34,182 bases of DNA from JBFXAM01 sp050184295 (GTDB lineage Bacteria > Planctomycetota > Phycisphaerae > UBA1845 > Fen-1342), in contig JBFXAM010000045.1 in the NCBI GenBank assembly GCA_050184295.1, forward strand, positions 1 through 34,182, read 5' to 3'. The notes beneath the pieces were generated by a model. That model had not been told where the DNA came from. It saw nothing but the letters and a program-made list of their open reading frames with translations, and ran no database searches. Position 1 is the first letter of the stretch, and each line of letters opens with the position of its first letter. This document shows positions 1-9,264 of the stretch, one piece after another. A program made the position numbers and the translations under genes.

Positions 1-16
1 GACGCTCTTCCGATCT
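1..16. other. Residual Illumina adapter at contig edge
   Basis: The first 16 bases (GACGCTCTTCCGATCT) are identical to the 3' end of the Illumina TruSeq adapter. Read on the minus strand they give AGATCGGAAGAGC, the usual read-through adapter start. The hydantoinase/oxoprolinase frame is clean up to base 17 and runs into adapter without a break, so these bases are not genomic and true sequence starts at 17. Confidence 0.95.
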
Positions 17-1162
17 GCGGCGCTCGAACCGGCCGTCGAAGCGGCTGACGTCGGTGCTGGTGCCGCCCATGTCGAAGCCGATCGCGCGCTCGAAGCCCGC
101 CGCCCGCGCGGCGCGCGCCGCGCCCACCGCGCCGCCGGCGGGCCCCGAGAGCAGGCTGTCTTTTGCCACGAAGCGTTCCGCCGCGACCAACGCACCCGCG
201 CTGGTCATCAGGTGCAGCGTGGCGTCCGGCATCTGGGTTCGCAGGCGCTCGACGTAGTCGCGCACGACCGGGGATAGCGCCGCGTCGACGACGGTCGTCT
301 CCGCGCGCGGCACGATGCGCTGCAACGGCGCGAGCTGCGACGAGACCGAGACGTGCGGAAACCCCGCATCGCGCGCCAGCGCCGCGACGCGCTGTTCGTG
401 TTCCGCGTTGCGATAGCTGTTCAAGAGGCACACCGCGAGCGCCTCGGCCCCGGCGTCGCGCGCGGCGCGCAGCGATTCGCGCGCCGACGCCTCGTCGAGC
501 GCGCGAAGCACGCGCCCCGCCGCGTCGACGCGCTCGTCGATCTCCACCACGGCGCGATACAACGGTGCCGGCTTGCGGACATGCAGATCGAAGAGCTTCG
601 GCCGCGACTGATCGCCGACGCGCAGGATGTCGGCGAACCCGCGCGTGGTCGCGAGCGCCGTCGTCGCGACGCGCCGCTCCAGCAGCGCGTTTGTGCCGCG
701 CGTCGTTCCCAGACGCACGCGCACCGCGCCGAGCGGTTCGCTCAGCGGGCGCGCCAGCAGCCGACGGATGCCCACCACCGGCGCCTCCAGCCCGCACGAC
801 AGCTCGTAGGGCGCGCCGATCGGCGGCGGCGCCGGGAGCGCCGGGGCCACGCGCAGCGCGCCCCGCGCCGCATCGAACGCGACCACGCGCACCGACCTCG
901 AAGCGTCGCCCGCGCCAGACCGCGCGAGACGCAGCGTGAATCCAACCAGGAACCCGTCGGGATCGCCGCGACGCCGCGGGTCGACGATCTCGCCGACCGA
1001 CGAACCCGGGCCGACCGCGCCGGCATAGACGCCGGTGCTCAGCAACTTGTGCGCGGCGATCGCGCCATCCGGACGCCGCGCGAGGCAGTCCGTAAACGTC
1101 CCACCGACGTCGATCCAGAATTGCCAGTCGGCGGTCGAAGTGTTCAACGCCCGATCGCGCAC
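17..1162 (-). CDS. Hydantoinase/5-oxoprolinase, N-terminal part (truncated at contig edge)
   Basis: This frame is the N-terminal 382 residues of a hydantoinase A/5-oxoprolinase family protein, which hydrolyses cyclic amides such as 5-oxoproline or hydantoins with ATP in the cytoplasm. It shows the phosphate-binding WQFWIDVGGTFTDC at residues 13-26, a LGTTRGTNALLER motif further on, and the second ATPase-fold motif GFDMGGTSTDVSRFDG near residues 365-380. The opening WQFWID-x-GGTFTD resembles the long (about 1,200-residue) oxoprolinases in which A and B subunits are fused, so most of the gene is probably missing. Start: GTG at 1162 with GGGGA about 8 bases upstream; no ATG fits before the first motif. 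The minus-strand sirtuin gene lies 126 bases upstream. Substrate cannot be decided from this half. Confidence 0.88.
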
Positions 1163-1288
1163 GCGCTTAATCCCCGGTCGCGTTGACTGCCGCGCCTTGC
1201 GAGTTCCGCTCGCGCAACGGGCGCGCCCGCGAGCCGTGCGATCGCACGCGCCGCGGCGGTTGCGCGGCTGCTCCCGGCTCCCGCGCCG

Positions 1289-2020
1289 TCAATCCCACGC
1301 CGCGTCGATCGCGCTCAAGCCGTCGCGGCTCGTCGTGCGGAAACAGATCGTCGCGTCGCCGCTGATCGCGGTCGCGTTCGGGTTGATCTCGACCACCGTC
1401 GCCCCGTGCGCCCGGGCGTCGAGCGGCAGCGCCGCGGCCGGCTGCACCACGCCGCTCGTGCCGACCACCAGCATCACATCGCAGCGCGCGGCCGCCGCGC
1501 TCGCCGCGCCGAGCGCATCCGGCGGCAGGAGCTCATTGAACCACACGACCGCGGGCCGTAGCCGCGCGCCGCACGCAGCGCAGCGCGGGTCTTCGCCGAG
1601 ATCGTCGAGCCCCACCACCTGCCCGAGACACGCCGTGCAGCGCGCCACGTCGAGCCGGCCGTGCAGACAGACGATCCTTCGCGAGCCGGCGCGCTGGTGA
1701 AGCCCGTCCACGTTCTGCGTCACGAGCGTGTAATCCGGGATCCGCGACTCCCACCGCGCCAGCACGCGATGTCCCTCGTGCGGCTCCACCGCGCGCAACT
1801 GCGCCCGCCGCGCGCGGTACCACGCCCACACTTTCACGGGGTCGCGGCGAAAGGCCTCGGGGGTGGCGAGTTCGTCGGGGTCGAACTTCGACCACAACCC
1901 GCCGGCGTCGCGAAACGTCTCCACGCCGGACTCCGCCGACATGCCCGCGCCCGTCAGCACGCACAGGCGGCGCGCGGCGCGCAAGGCGGCGACAATCGCG
2001 TCCACAGTCGCGGAGCTCAT
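1289..2020 (-). CDS. cobB: NAD-dependent protein deacylase, sirtuin (CobB type)
   Basis: A 243-residue class III sirtuin, expected to remove acyl groups from protein lysines using NAD+ and releasing nicotinamide. Visible motifs in order: GAGMSAESGV (24-33, NAD binding), QNVDGLHQRAG (102-112), catalytic His120 in CLHG, a zinc site of four cysteines (128, 131, 147, 150), and GTSGVVQPAA (from 187). Tyr68 and Arg71 (WYRARR) match the Tyr-x-x-Arg pair that reads acidic acyl groups in CobB/SIRT5-type enzymes, so desuccinylase as well as deacetylase activity is likely by family knowledge. Length is normal. The ATG at 2020 is preceded by a GAGGAG ribosome site. It follows the M50 protease gene on the same strand after 45 bases and may be cotranscribed with it. 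Confidence 0.95.
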   Translation of the reverse strand: MSSATVDAIVAALRAARRLCVLTGAGMSAESGVETFRDAGGLWSKFDPDELATPEAFRRDPVKVWAWYRARRAQLRAVEPHEGHRVLARWESRIPDYTLVTQNVDGLHQRAGSRRIVCLHGRLDVARCTACLGQVVGLDDLGEDPRCAACGARLRPAVVWFNELLPPDALGAASAAAARCDVMLVVGTSGVVQPAAALPLDARAHGATVVEINPNATAISGDATICFRTTSRDGLSAIDAAWD

Positions 2021-2065
2021 GCGCGCGAACTCCTCAACGCGACGGCGGCGCGCCGCGCGAACACG

Positions 2066-3055
2066 CTACACGGAGCCGCGCTCGCGCCGTTCCCGCGTGG
2101 CGCGCTCCAGGGCCTGCCGTTCGACGTAGCTGAGCGACTGGATGCCCTGCTCGGAGACCTTCTTCAGAATCCGATCCACGTCATCGATCGCCTCCTCGCG
2201 CGCCGTCGGGCGCGGCGCGGCGCGCGGCAGCTCGATCGGGCCCGCGTCTTCGGGATAGCGAATGCGCGCCTTGGGGCCGAAGAGCGCCGCCCAGAAGCCG
2301 CCGCCGCGCCGCCGGGGGCGCGCGACGCGCGGCGTGAAATCCTCGCGGAGATGTCCGAAGCGCGCCGCTTGGTAGTGCTGCCAGCAGGTGATGCCGCCGA
2401 AGATCGCGATCGCGACGAGGATCATGCTTTGTCGCTGGATTCCCCACACGCCGAACAGGATCGCGCCGAGCAGCCCGAGCTGGGCGGTGATCATGGTGGC
2501 GCGCGACAGGCCCATCGAAGGCCACAGGAAGGTCCGCAGCAGTTGCCCGCCGTCCATCGGAAAGATCGGCAGCATGTTGAAGCAGAACAGCCAGAGGTTG
2601 AGATCGTAGAACAGCCCCAGGTACGCCTGCCAGAGAGTCGGCACCTGTCCGCTGAAGCCGACGAGCGGATTCACCGACACGACCCCCGGGTCGCCGGTCG
2701 TCGCGATGAGCACGATGGCGCTGATGGCGCACAGCACGACGTTCACCGCGGGCCCCGCCGCCACCGTGACGAATTGCGCCCAGGGCGTCATCGGCGCGTG
2801 TGCGAACGCCAGCCCGCCGAGCGGCCATAGCAGCACCTCCTCCGCCCAGCCGCCGACCGCGCGCGCGCCGAAACAGTGTCCGAATTCGTGCAAGAGGACG
2901 ATTCCAAACAGCGTGCCGATGAACAGCAGCGAAGATTGCCAGCCGGCGCCGGCGTTCAGCAGCCGAAAGCCCATCCAGATCAGAAAGAGCATGTGCGGGC
3001 GCACGTTGATCCCGAACACGCGCCCGATCCACACCGATCCGCCGAGAAAGTCCAT
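2066..3055 (-). CDS. M50-family membrane zinc metalloprotease (site-2 protease type)
   Basis: A 329-residue integral membrane protein of the M50 family, which cleaves substrates within or beside the membrane. The zinc motif HEFGH is at residues 56-60 inside a hydrophobic segment, and the second signature NMLPIFPMDGG at 160-170 supplies the conserved Asp ligand. Several membrane segments cover roughly residues 20-215. The tail (about 215-329) is soluble, rich in Arg and Pro, with a charged helix at the end. There is no CBS or PDZ domain. Start ATG at 3055 overlaps the stop of the Nudix gene in a TAATG arrangement, so the two are almost certainly translationally coupled. Substrate is unknown; no sigma/anti-sigma pair is adjacent. 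Confidence 0.9.
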   Translation of the reverse strand: MDFLGGSVWIGRVFGINVRPHMLFLIWMGFRLLNAGAGWQSSLLFIGTLFGIVLLHEFGHCFGARAVGGWAEEVLLWPLGGLAFAHAPMTPWAQFVTVAAGPAVNVVLCAISAIVLIATTGDPGVVSVNPLVGFSGQVPTLWQAYLGLFYDLNLWLFCFNMLPIFPMDGGQLLRTFLWPSMGLSRATMITAQLGLLGAILFGVWGIQRQSMILVAIAIFGGITCWQHYQAARFGHLREDFTPRVARPRRRGGGFWAALFGPKARIRYPEDAGPIELPRAAPRPTAREEAIDDVDRILKKVSEQGIQSLSYVERQALERATRERRERGSV

Positions 3056-3594
3056 TACGCGTTTCCTCGCGTCCGCGCAAAGCGGTCGTAGTACAGCAGC
3101 GCCGCGATCGTCTTGGCGTCGCGAATCTGTCGTTCGCGGATCGCGTTCAATGCCTCATCATACGCGAGCAGGCAGGTCCGGATGCGCTCGTCCGCGCGCA
3201 ACTGCTGGGCACCCGCGGTCAGCTCGGTCGCCAGGAACACGTGCAGGTATTCGCTGCAGAACCCAGGCGCTGAGAAGAACGCGAGCAGCGGCTCCCAACG
3301 CTCCGCGCGATAGCCGGTTTCCTCCGCCAGCTCGCGGGCGGCACACGCGGCCGGCGTTTCGGGCGGTTCCAGCGTGCCCGCGGGCAGCTCGAGCAGCTCG
3401 CCGCCCGCCGCAAGACGCTCGTTGCGGATCAGCACGACGCGCCCGTCCGCGAGCAGCGGGAGGATCACGGCGGCTCCCGGGTGCACGATGACGTCGTGGG
3501 TCACAGGCGGCGCGTCGGGGCCTGCTCGGCGAGTCTGGCGCTCGATTCGGAATTTCTTGGACTCGTAGACTACGTGCGCTGCGTGGGCGTTCAT
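3055..3594 (-). CDS. Nudix hydrolase, ADP-ribose pyrophosphatase-like
   Basis: A 179-residue Nudix hydrolase. The Nudix box covers residues 73-95 and fits G-x5-E-x7-R-E-L-x-E-E-x-G-Y exactly (Gly73, Glu79, Arg87-Glu88, Glu91-Glu92, Gly94). Hydrophobic strands before the box (VILPLLADGRVVLIRNER) and the ELPAGTLE lead-in resemble ADP-ribose pyrophosphatases (NudF group), so hydrolysis of ADP-ribose or a related nucleoside diphosphate sugar is the likely reaction; the substrate is inferred. An upstream in-frame ATG at 3699 exists, but the extra 35 residues are Arg-rich and spacer-like, so the ATG at 3594 is preferred. The stop overlaps the start of the M50 gene. A TATACT -10-like element lies about 50 bases upstream. 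Confidence 0.92.
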   Translation of the reverse strand: MNAHAAHVVYESKKFRIERQTRRAGPDAPPVTHDVIVHPGAAVILPLLADGRVVLIRNERLAAGGELLELPAGTLEPPETPAACAARELAEETGYRAERWEPLLAFFSAPGFCSEYLHVFLATELTAGAQQLRADERIRTCLLAYDEALNAIRERQIRDAKTIAALLYYDRFARTRGNA

Positions 3595-3645
3595 GCGTCG
3601 CGGATCCGGTTGCGCGCGGCGGGTGGGTCCTTGTTTACGCCGACG

Positions 3646-3651
3646 AGTATA
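3646..3651 (-). promoter_or_regulatory. Putative -10 element (TATACT) for the Nudix/M50 unit
   Basis: On the minus strand this reads GGCTATACTCG, a good -10 hexamer about 52 bases before the Nudix ATG. No convincing -35 box is seen 16-18 bases further upstream, so this is a candidate only. The same GGCTA(T/C)ACT form occurs upstream of other genes in the window. Confidence 0.4.
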
Positions 3652-4032
3652 GCCGCCCACGACTTGGCGCTGGCCGCCGGACTCGCCGACCTGCACCATG
3701 GGCGACCCAGCGCTCGGAGAGCGGGTTTATAGACATTCTATATCGACGCGCACCGCGGCGCGCGACGATCGCGGGCCGCGGCGCCGCGCGTCGCGCCCAG
3801 CCGCGCGATTGCGCGCGGAGGCACACACGCCGGTCCTTCGCGGCGCCGATCCTGAGCGATTCACTTCGGCAGAGGACCGCCCGATTGGCCTCGTGCGCCG
3901 CCTCCCTCTTTAGTTATCGGACTATATGCGATCTCGGCTCACGTCCGCGGCGGCGACATTGCTGGCGGGTCGCCACGGCGCTTTGCGCGCGGACGTTCCG
4001 CTCCGATCCATACGCCGCTCGAATCGACAGCA

Positions 4033-4048
4033 CGTTTCACGTGAAACA
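4033..4048. promoter_or_regulatory. parS: parS centromere site, downstream of parB
   Basis: CGTTTCACGTGAAACA: the 14-base core GTTTCACGTGAAAC (4034-4047) is the perfect palindrome found in chromosomal parS sites, and 15 of 16 bases match the Bacillus consensus TGTTTCACGTGAAACA. It lies 17 bases beyond the parB stop. ParB is expected to load here as a CTP-dependent clamp and spread. Confidence 0.95.
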
Positions 4049-4064
4049 AGCGCGGAATTCCACG

Positions 4065-4988
<924 letters not shown>

Positions 4989-5060
4989 GACCGAGTACTC
5001 CCGCGTTGCTTGGTTCAGGTGTGGCCGCGATTCCGCCGGCGGGATCGCCGCGCGCCGCGG

Positions 5061-5089
5061 AAGTTAGCGCCGGTTAGCTGGCTTGTCAA
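5061..5089 (-). promoter_or_regulatory. Sigma-70-type promoter for parB
   Basis: On the minus strand a perfect -35 TTGACA (5084-5089) is followed by 17 bases and a weaker -10 TAACTT (5061-5066). Transcription would begin near 5054, giving a leader of about 66 bases before the parB ATG. The second parS site is about 50 bases upstream of the -35, so ParB bound there could affect its own transcription (inference). Confidence 0.65.
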
Positions 5090-5138
5090 ATTCGCACACC
5101 CCGCGCATCGACGTCGTCACGAACGTGACGCGTGCGGC

Positions 5139-5154
5139 TGTTTCACGTGAAACG
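5139..5154. promoter_or_regulatory. parS: parS centromere site, upstream of parB
   Basis: TGTTTCACGTGAAACG: it has the same perfect 14-base core GTTTCACGTGAAAC (5140-5153) as the downstream site and differs from the 16-base consensus only at the last base. It is located between the parB promoter and the end of the phosphatase gene. Confidence 0.95.
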
Positions 5155-5256
5155 CGTGCGACGGCAGTTCCGGCGTCGACTCGGTTCTCGCGGCATAAGC
5201 ACGGACCGGTCGCCCCGGATCGGGACTCGCCGGACAGGAACCCGCGCCCGCGGCCA

Positions 5257-5799
5257 TCATCGGGTCGCGGGCTTGGAGGCGAGTGCGGCCGAGATGTCGT
5301 AGAACGAAGCCAGCAACCGCTGATGGCGCCGGTGGCGGATATCGAAACCCAACTCGTCCATTTCACGAACGGCGTCCGGGGCGCTTTGCCCACTTCTTGC
5401 GTGGCGATAAATCGCGCAGAACAGCAGCGTTCGCTGCTGTCCCAGCCGGCAGTGGACGAGCACGGGGCGGCGGTCTTGCGCGTCGCAGATGGCGAGGAAC
5501 CGGCGGGCCTGTTCGATCGTCGGCGGGGACTTGTGGTTGCAGGGGATGGTGATGAACTCGACGCCAGCGGCGTCGCAAACCGCACGCTCCCCGGCTTCCC
5601 ACGAATCGGGATCGGTTTCGTCACGCGAGCCGCGGAGACTGACGACGGTGCGAAGCCCGTACTTTTGAATAAGGTCCGATAATTCATCCGGCCGCGGCTG
5701 CCCGCAGCGATACAACACCCCGGGTTCAACCACGCCAAAATGGCGCAGCCCATCGAACGGGGCGCGAAATAGCCGGCGCAGAAACCGCGGTACGTTCAT
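5257..5799 (-). CDS. Dual-specificity/tyrosine-type protein phosphatase
   Basis: A 180-residue cysteine phosphatase. The P-loop signature VLVHCRLGQQRT (113-124) contains the nucleophile Cys117 and Arg123 of the C-x5-R motif. Upstream, VVEPGVLYRCGQP (23-35) and GLRTVVSLRG (48-57) are typical of compact bacterial and plant atypical dual-specificity phosphatases. It has no signal peptide; a basic, hydrophobic N-terminus (MNVPRFLRRLFRAPF) may associate with membrane. Such proteins dephosphorylate phosphotyrosine, phosphoserine or inositol polyphosphates; the substrate is not predictable here. A GGCTACACG element about 95 bases upstream could be its -10 region. It sits between parB and the release-factor-like gene, all on the minus strand but with gaps over 250 bases, so it is probably transcribed alone. 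Confidence 0.9.
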   Translation of the reverse strand: MNVPRFLRRLFRAPFDGLRHFGVVEPGVLYRCGQPRPDELSDLIQKYGLRTVVSLRGSRDETDPDSWEAGERAVCDAAGVEFITIPCNHKSPPTIEQARRFLAICDAQDRRPVLVHCRLGQQRTLLFCAIYRHARSGQSAPDAVREMDELGFDIRHRRHQRLLASFYDISAALASKPATR

Positions 5800-6103
5800 G
5801 GCTCGTCGGCGCTCCCGAAGCTCGGCTCGTTCCTATCCCTGCCTGGCGCGCGAACCCCGTCCGCCGCGCGGCGCGCCCAGCGACTCAGACTCGTGTAGCC
5901 GCGATGTCGGCTGCGCTGCGGCGGCCGCCTCGAACTTAACTTCCGCTCGTGGTCGAGTCTGACCACCCCAGCAACCACGCACTCACAGCCTTCCGAACGC
6001 CGCGCTCTGATCCGCACCAATACTTCTGAACTATATTCCCACGCGCCGCAGAGCAAAAGGCGCGGTGCCGCCAGGCAGCGCGAAAGCCGCCCAGGCGCAG
6101 CGC
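5800..6103. other. Intergenic region upstream of the phosphatase gene
   Basis: A 304-base gap. No gene is supported. On the minus strand there is a -10-like TACACG at 5893-5898 (context GGCTACACG) and a short AT-rich patch near 6015-6040 containing TATAGT. A weak hairpin (CGCGCC/GGCGCG around 6042-6065) could end the release-factor-like transcript, but it has a long loop and no T tract. Confidence 0.45.
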
Positions 6104-6661
6104 TCAGGCATTCGCCTTTAGCGGGATCAACCCGAATTCCCGCCGCAGACGATTCGCTTCCTGCCAGATGCGCGGTTCTCCCGCCAGGAATCGCACGTAA
6201 CTGGTTGTGCTCACCCCGAGATAGCGGGCGGCATCCTGCGGCACGCCGCGAAGCGCAACCAGCGCGTCGAGCGCGAGGCCGACAACTTCGAAGTAGCCGG
6301 GATTCTCGGGGCTTACCTTTAGCCGACCCGCGTGAATCCGCACGCTGGGGGGCCACGCGAGCGCCGCCGGAAGCGGTGCGCGAAAGTACGTGGCGATCGA
6401 TTCGCGGAGACGATGCAGCGCGTTGGCGGCGTTCTGGTGCTGCGAGCGCCGCTCTTCGCCGGTGACGATCAACCCACTCGGGCGGTGATGAAGGCGCACG
6501 GCGGACTCGGTCTTGTTGCGGTGCTGCCCGCCGGGACCGCCGGTGCGGTGCGTGTGCACAACGCACTCGGCCCGGAGCTTGTCATCGGGCCAGGCAAGCC
6601 GGCGACGGATTTCCTCCGGCGGCTCGGTGGGATTCAGCGGCGGGGGTTCGGAAACGGCCAT
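6104..6661 (-). CDS. Stand-alone GGQ-domain peptide-release-factor-like protein
   Basis: A 185-residue protein with the class I release factor catalytic core: HTHRTGGPGGQHRNKTE at residues 36-52 includes the GGQ that enters the ribosomal peptidyl-transferase centre to hydrolyse peptidyl-tRNA. It lacks the N-terminal and codon-reading domains of RF1/RF2. Unlike ArfB/YaeJ it does not end in a short basic tail that fills the mRNA channel. Instead residues about 120-185 form an extra helical region (VVGLALDALVALRG, then ARYLGVSTTSYVRFLAGEP). A ribosome-rescue or release role is inferred from the GGQ core. Start ATG at 6661 is chosen over the upstream 6763 start because the extra 34 residues look like leader. 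The E1 dehydrogenase gene is divergent. Confidence 0.85.
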   Translation of the reverse strand: MAVSEPPPLNPTEPPEEIRRRLAWPDDKLRAECVVHTHRTGGPGGQHRNKTESAVRLHHRPSGLIVTGEERRSQHQNAANALHRLRESIATYFRAPLPAALAWPPSVRIHAGRLKVSPENPGYFEVVGLALDALVALRGVPQDAARYLGVSTTSYVRFLAGEPRIWQEANRLRREFGLIPLKANA

Positions 6662-6866
6662 CTCACACCCCAGTCTAGCCCCCGGCCGCAGGCGGAGTAA
6701 GTTCACACGCGATGACCACGGGTGTTCGAACGCACCCGGCCTCGCGGCGGCGACGACGCGCAAGGCCGACGGCGTCGCGAGTGCAGGGTCCAGATTCGTC
6801 GCGCCTCGGCGGGATGTGCGCGCCGGTCCGCGATCCGCGACATGGGCAGCGTCCGGACTCGACCGC

Positions 6867-6872
6867 TATACT
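6867..6872 (+). promoter_or_regulatory. Putative -10 element (TATACT) for the E1 gene
   Basis: The sequence GCTATACTGG matches -10 at five of six positions. It lies about 73 bases before the GTG start of the E1 gene in the gap between two divergent genes. No clear -35 box is present, so confidence is modest. Confidence 0.35.
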
Positions 6873-6945
6873 GGCGCGTTCGTGCGGCGCGTCGAACTCC
6901 CCGCGAAACTGCCGCCGTGATCGTCGTAATTCCCGGAGCTCCGAC

Positions 6946-9264
6946 GTGGCCGCCCCTGCCTTCACGCTCAATCGTGCCGAAGTTGTCGATCGAAATCTCG
7001 TCGCCTTCTGTCAACAGTACGCGGCGAGCTGCGGCATGCAACCGCGGCGCTCGCCCGACGAGCCGATCTATCGCGACGTGGCGGTCACGGGGGCGGTGCT
7101 GCGGGAGCTCTTTGAATCACAGATCGTCAGTCGCCACCTCGATCTCATGGCCCGCGAGCTGCGCAAGCAGAACCGCGGCTTCTACACGATCGGCAGCTCC
7201 GGGCACGAAGGCAACGCCGTTCTCGGCCGGACGCTGCGGTTCAGCGATCCGGCGTTTCTGCACTATCGCAGCGGCGCGCTGATGGTCGAGCGCGCCCGGC
7301 AGCGCCCCGAAGTGGACGCGATCCGCGACACGCTCCTGAGCTTCATGGCGAGTCGTCTCGACCCGATCTCCGGCGGGCGACACAAAGTCTGGGGCAGCGC
7401 GCCGCTCGCCGTGCCGCCACAGACGAGCACGATCGCCAGCCACCTGCCGCGCGCGGTGGGCGCGGCGTTGGCGCTGGAACGGGCGAAGCGACTGCACGCG
7501 CCGCCCGTGCTCGGTGCGCACGGCGAGGTGCCGGCCGACAGCATCGTGCTCTGCAATTTTGGCGACGCGACGACGAATCACAGTGTCGCGCAGGGCGCGT
7601 TCAATCTGTGCTCGTACGCGGCTTTCCAGCGGTTGCCGGCGCCGGTTCTGTTCGTGTGCGAGGACAACGGGATCGGCATTTCGGTGCACACGGCGCCAAG
7701 TTGGATCGAGGCGAATTTCTCGCAGCGGCCGGGGCTGCGCTATTTTCGCGCCAACGGACTCGACCTGGTCGACGCACTTCGCGTCGCGACCGAAGCGGCG
7801 GCATTCGTCCGCACGCAGCGAAAGCCCGCGTTCCTGCACATGCAGGTCGTGCGCCTGCTCGGCCATGCGGGTACGGATCCCGAAACGGAGTATCACACGC
7901 TCGCGCAGATCGAGGCCGACGAGGCGCGCGACCCGCTGCTCGGCAGCGCGCGGATCATGCTCGACGCGGGCTTCATGACCGCCGACGAGATTCTCGCGCT
8001 CTACGAAGACACGCGCGCCCGCGTGAAGCGGCAGGCGGACGAGATCGGCGACGCGCCGCGGCTGACCAGCGCCGCCGAGATCATCGCGCCGCTCGCGCCG
8101 TATCACGCCCACGCGGTGCAGCGCGAGGCGGTGCGGCGTCCGACCGACGAAGCCCGCTTGCATGCCTTCGCGCTCGACAGCACGCCGGGTTTCCTCAAGA
8201 CGAGCGACAAGCCGCGCCTGCCCGAGAATCAGCCGCCGCGCCACCTGGCAGTGTTGATCAACTGGGCGCTGCGCGACCTGCTCGCGAAATATGGCGAGAT
8301 GATGATCTTCGGCGAGGACGTGGCGGCGCGCGGCGGCGTTTATTACGTGACGGCGGGGCTGTCCGGGCGTTTCGGGCTGGGTCGCGTGTTCAACACGCTC
8401 CTCGACGAAACCAGCATCCTCGGCATGGCGATCGGCGCGGGACATTTCGGGCTGCTGCCTTTCCCCGAGATTCAGTATCTCGCGTACGTGCACAACGCGA
8501 TCGACCAACTGCGCGGCGAGGCGTGCTCGTCGCAGTTCTTTTCGAACGGGCAGTTCCCGAATCCGATGGTCGTGCGCATCCAGTCGCTCGGCTATCAGAA
8601 AGGCTTCGGCGGACACTTTCACAACGACAACAGCATCGCGGCGCTGCGCGACATCCCTTCGCTAATCGTCGCGGCGCCCGCGCGGGGGGACGACGCGGCG
8701 AAGATGCTGCGGACCTGTGCCGCATTGGCCAAGGTCGACGGGCGCGTCGTGGCGTTTCTCGAGCCGATCGCGCTCTACATGACCAAGGATCTGCACGCGG
8801 CCGGCGACGGTCTTTGGCTTTCGCACTATCCGCCGCCGCACGAAACGATCGCGCTTGGGGAAGGCGCGGTGTACGAACCGGACGCAAGCGAGCTGACGAT
8901 TCTCACGTTCGGCAACGGTGTGTACATGTCGTTGCGGGCGGCGAAGACGCTGCGCGAGCAGCACGGGCTTCACGCGCGCGTCGTCGACCTGCGCTGGCTC
9001 AGCCCGCTGAACGAGTCGTTCATCCTCGAGCAGTGCAGCGCGACGGGGCGCGTGCTCGTGGTCGACGAGGGGCGCCACAGCGGCGGCGTGAGCGAGGCCA
9101 TTCTCGCCCTGCTGCTCGAACGTTGCGGCGGCGAGGTGCGCGCTTCGCGCCTCACGGGCGTCGACACGTATACGCCGCTCGGGCCGGCGGCGAACTTCGT
9201 GCTTCCAACGGAGCCGGACGTCGTTCGCGCAGCGCTCACGGTGTGCGAAAAGGCGGAGGCGTGA
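6946..9264 (+). CDS. 2-oxo acid dehydrogenase E1, fused alpha and beta subunits
   Basis: A 772-residue thiamine diphosphate enzyme in which the E1 alpha and beta subunits are one chain. Residues about 50-400 are alpha-like: GSSGHEGNAVLG, an early YRSGALM, and a ThDP/Mg motif with GDATTNHS at about 206 followed by CEDNGIGIS. Residues about 425-772 are beta-like: FGEDVAARGGVY (near 455), NTLLDETSILGMAIGAG, and VVDEGRHSGG near 706. Such enzymes decarboxylate pyruvate or branched-chain 2-oxo acids and acylate lipoyl-E2. No E2, E3 or lipoylation gene is nearby, so E2 must come from elsewhere. Start: GTG at 6946 with CCCGGAG about 7 bases upstream; the longer frame from 6712 adds 78 Arg-rich residues lacking homology and covers the likely promoter. 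Substrate is undetermined. Confidence 0.9.
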   Translation: MAAPAFTLNRAEVVDRNLVAFCQQYAASCGMQPRRSPDEPIYRDVAVTGAVLRELFESQIVSRHLDLMARELRKQNRGFYTIGSSGHEGNAVLGRTLRFSDPAFLHYRSGALMVERARQRPEVDAIRDTLLSFMASRLDPISGGRHKVWGSAPLAVPPQTSTIASHLPRAVGAALALERAKRLHAPPVLGAHGEVPADSIVLCNFGDATTNHSVAQGAFNLCSYAAFQRLPAPVLFVCEDNGIGISVHTAPSWIEANFSQRPGLRYFRANGLDLVDALRVATEAAAFVRTQRKPAFLHMQVVRLLGHAGTDPETEYHTLAQIEADEARDPLLGSARIMLDAGFMTADEILALYEDTRARVKRQADEIGDAPRLTSAAEIIAPLAPYHAHAVQREAVRRPTDEARLHAFALDSTPGFLKTSDKPRLPENQPPRHLAVLINWALRDLLAKYGEMMIFGEDVAARGGVYYVTAGLSGRFGLGRVFNTLLDETSILGMAIGAGHFGLLPFPEIQYLAYVHNAIDQLRGEACSSQFFSNGQFPNPMVVRIQSLGYQKGFGGHFHNDNSIAALRDIPSLIVAAPARGDDAAKMLRTCAALAKVDGRVVAFLEPIALYMTKDLHAAGDGLWLSHYPPPHETIALGEGAVYEPDASELTILTFGNGVYMSLRAAKTLREQHGLHARVVDLRWLSPLNESFILEQCSATGRVLVVDEGRHSGGVSEAILALLLERCGGEVRASRLTGVDTYTPLGPAANFVLPTEPDVVRAALTVCEKAEA

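Larger units (their letters stand above)
3595..4064. other. Intergenic region between parB and the Nudix gene
   Basis: These 470 bases have no convincing gene. Short frames exist on both strands but are Arg-rich, lack ribosome sites and have no recognisable motif. Near the Nudix side is the TATACT element. An AT-richer patch sits around 3725-3745, and another at 3910-3930 (ACTATATG, giving TATAGT on the minus strand). A parS site is at 4033-4048, next to the parB stop codon. I see no terminator hairpin with a T tract. Confidence 0.6.

Noticed and set aside
3635..3826. A 63-codon minus-strand frame upstream of the Nudix gene
   Set aside because: GTG start without ribosome site, Arg-rich, no motif; it overlaps the Nudix -10 element.
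6712..6945. Upstream 78-codon extension of the E1 protein
   Set aside because: Arg/Ser-rich, no homology to E1 enzymes, and it covers a likely -10 element; the GTG at 6946 has a ribosome site.
7117..8622. A 501-codon minus-strand frame opposite the E1 gene
   Set aside because: Shadow frame; the plus strand has ThDP enzyme motifs throughout.
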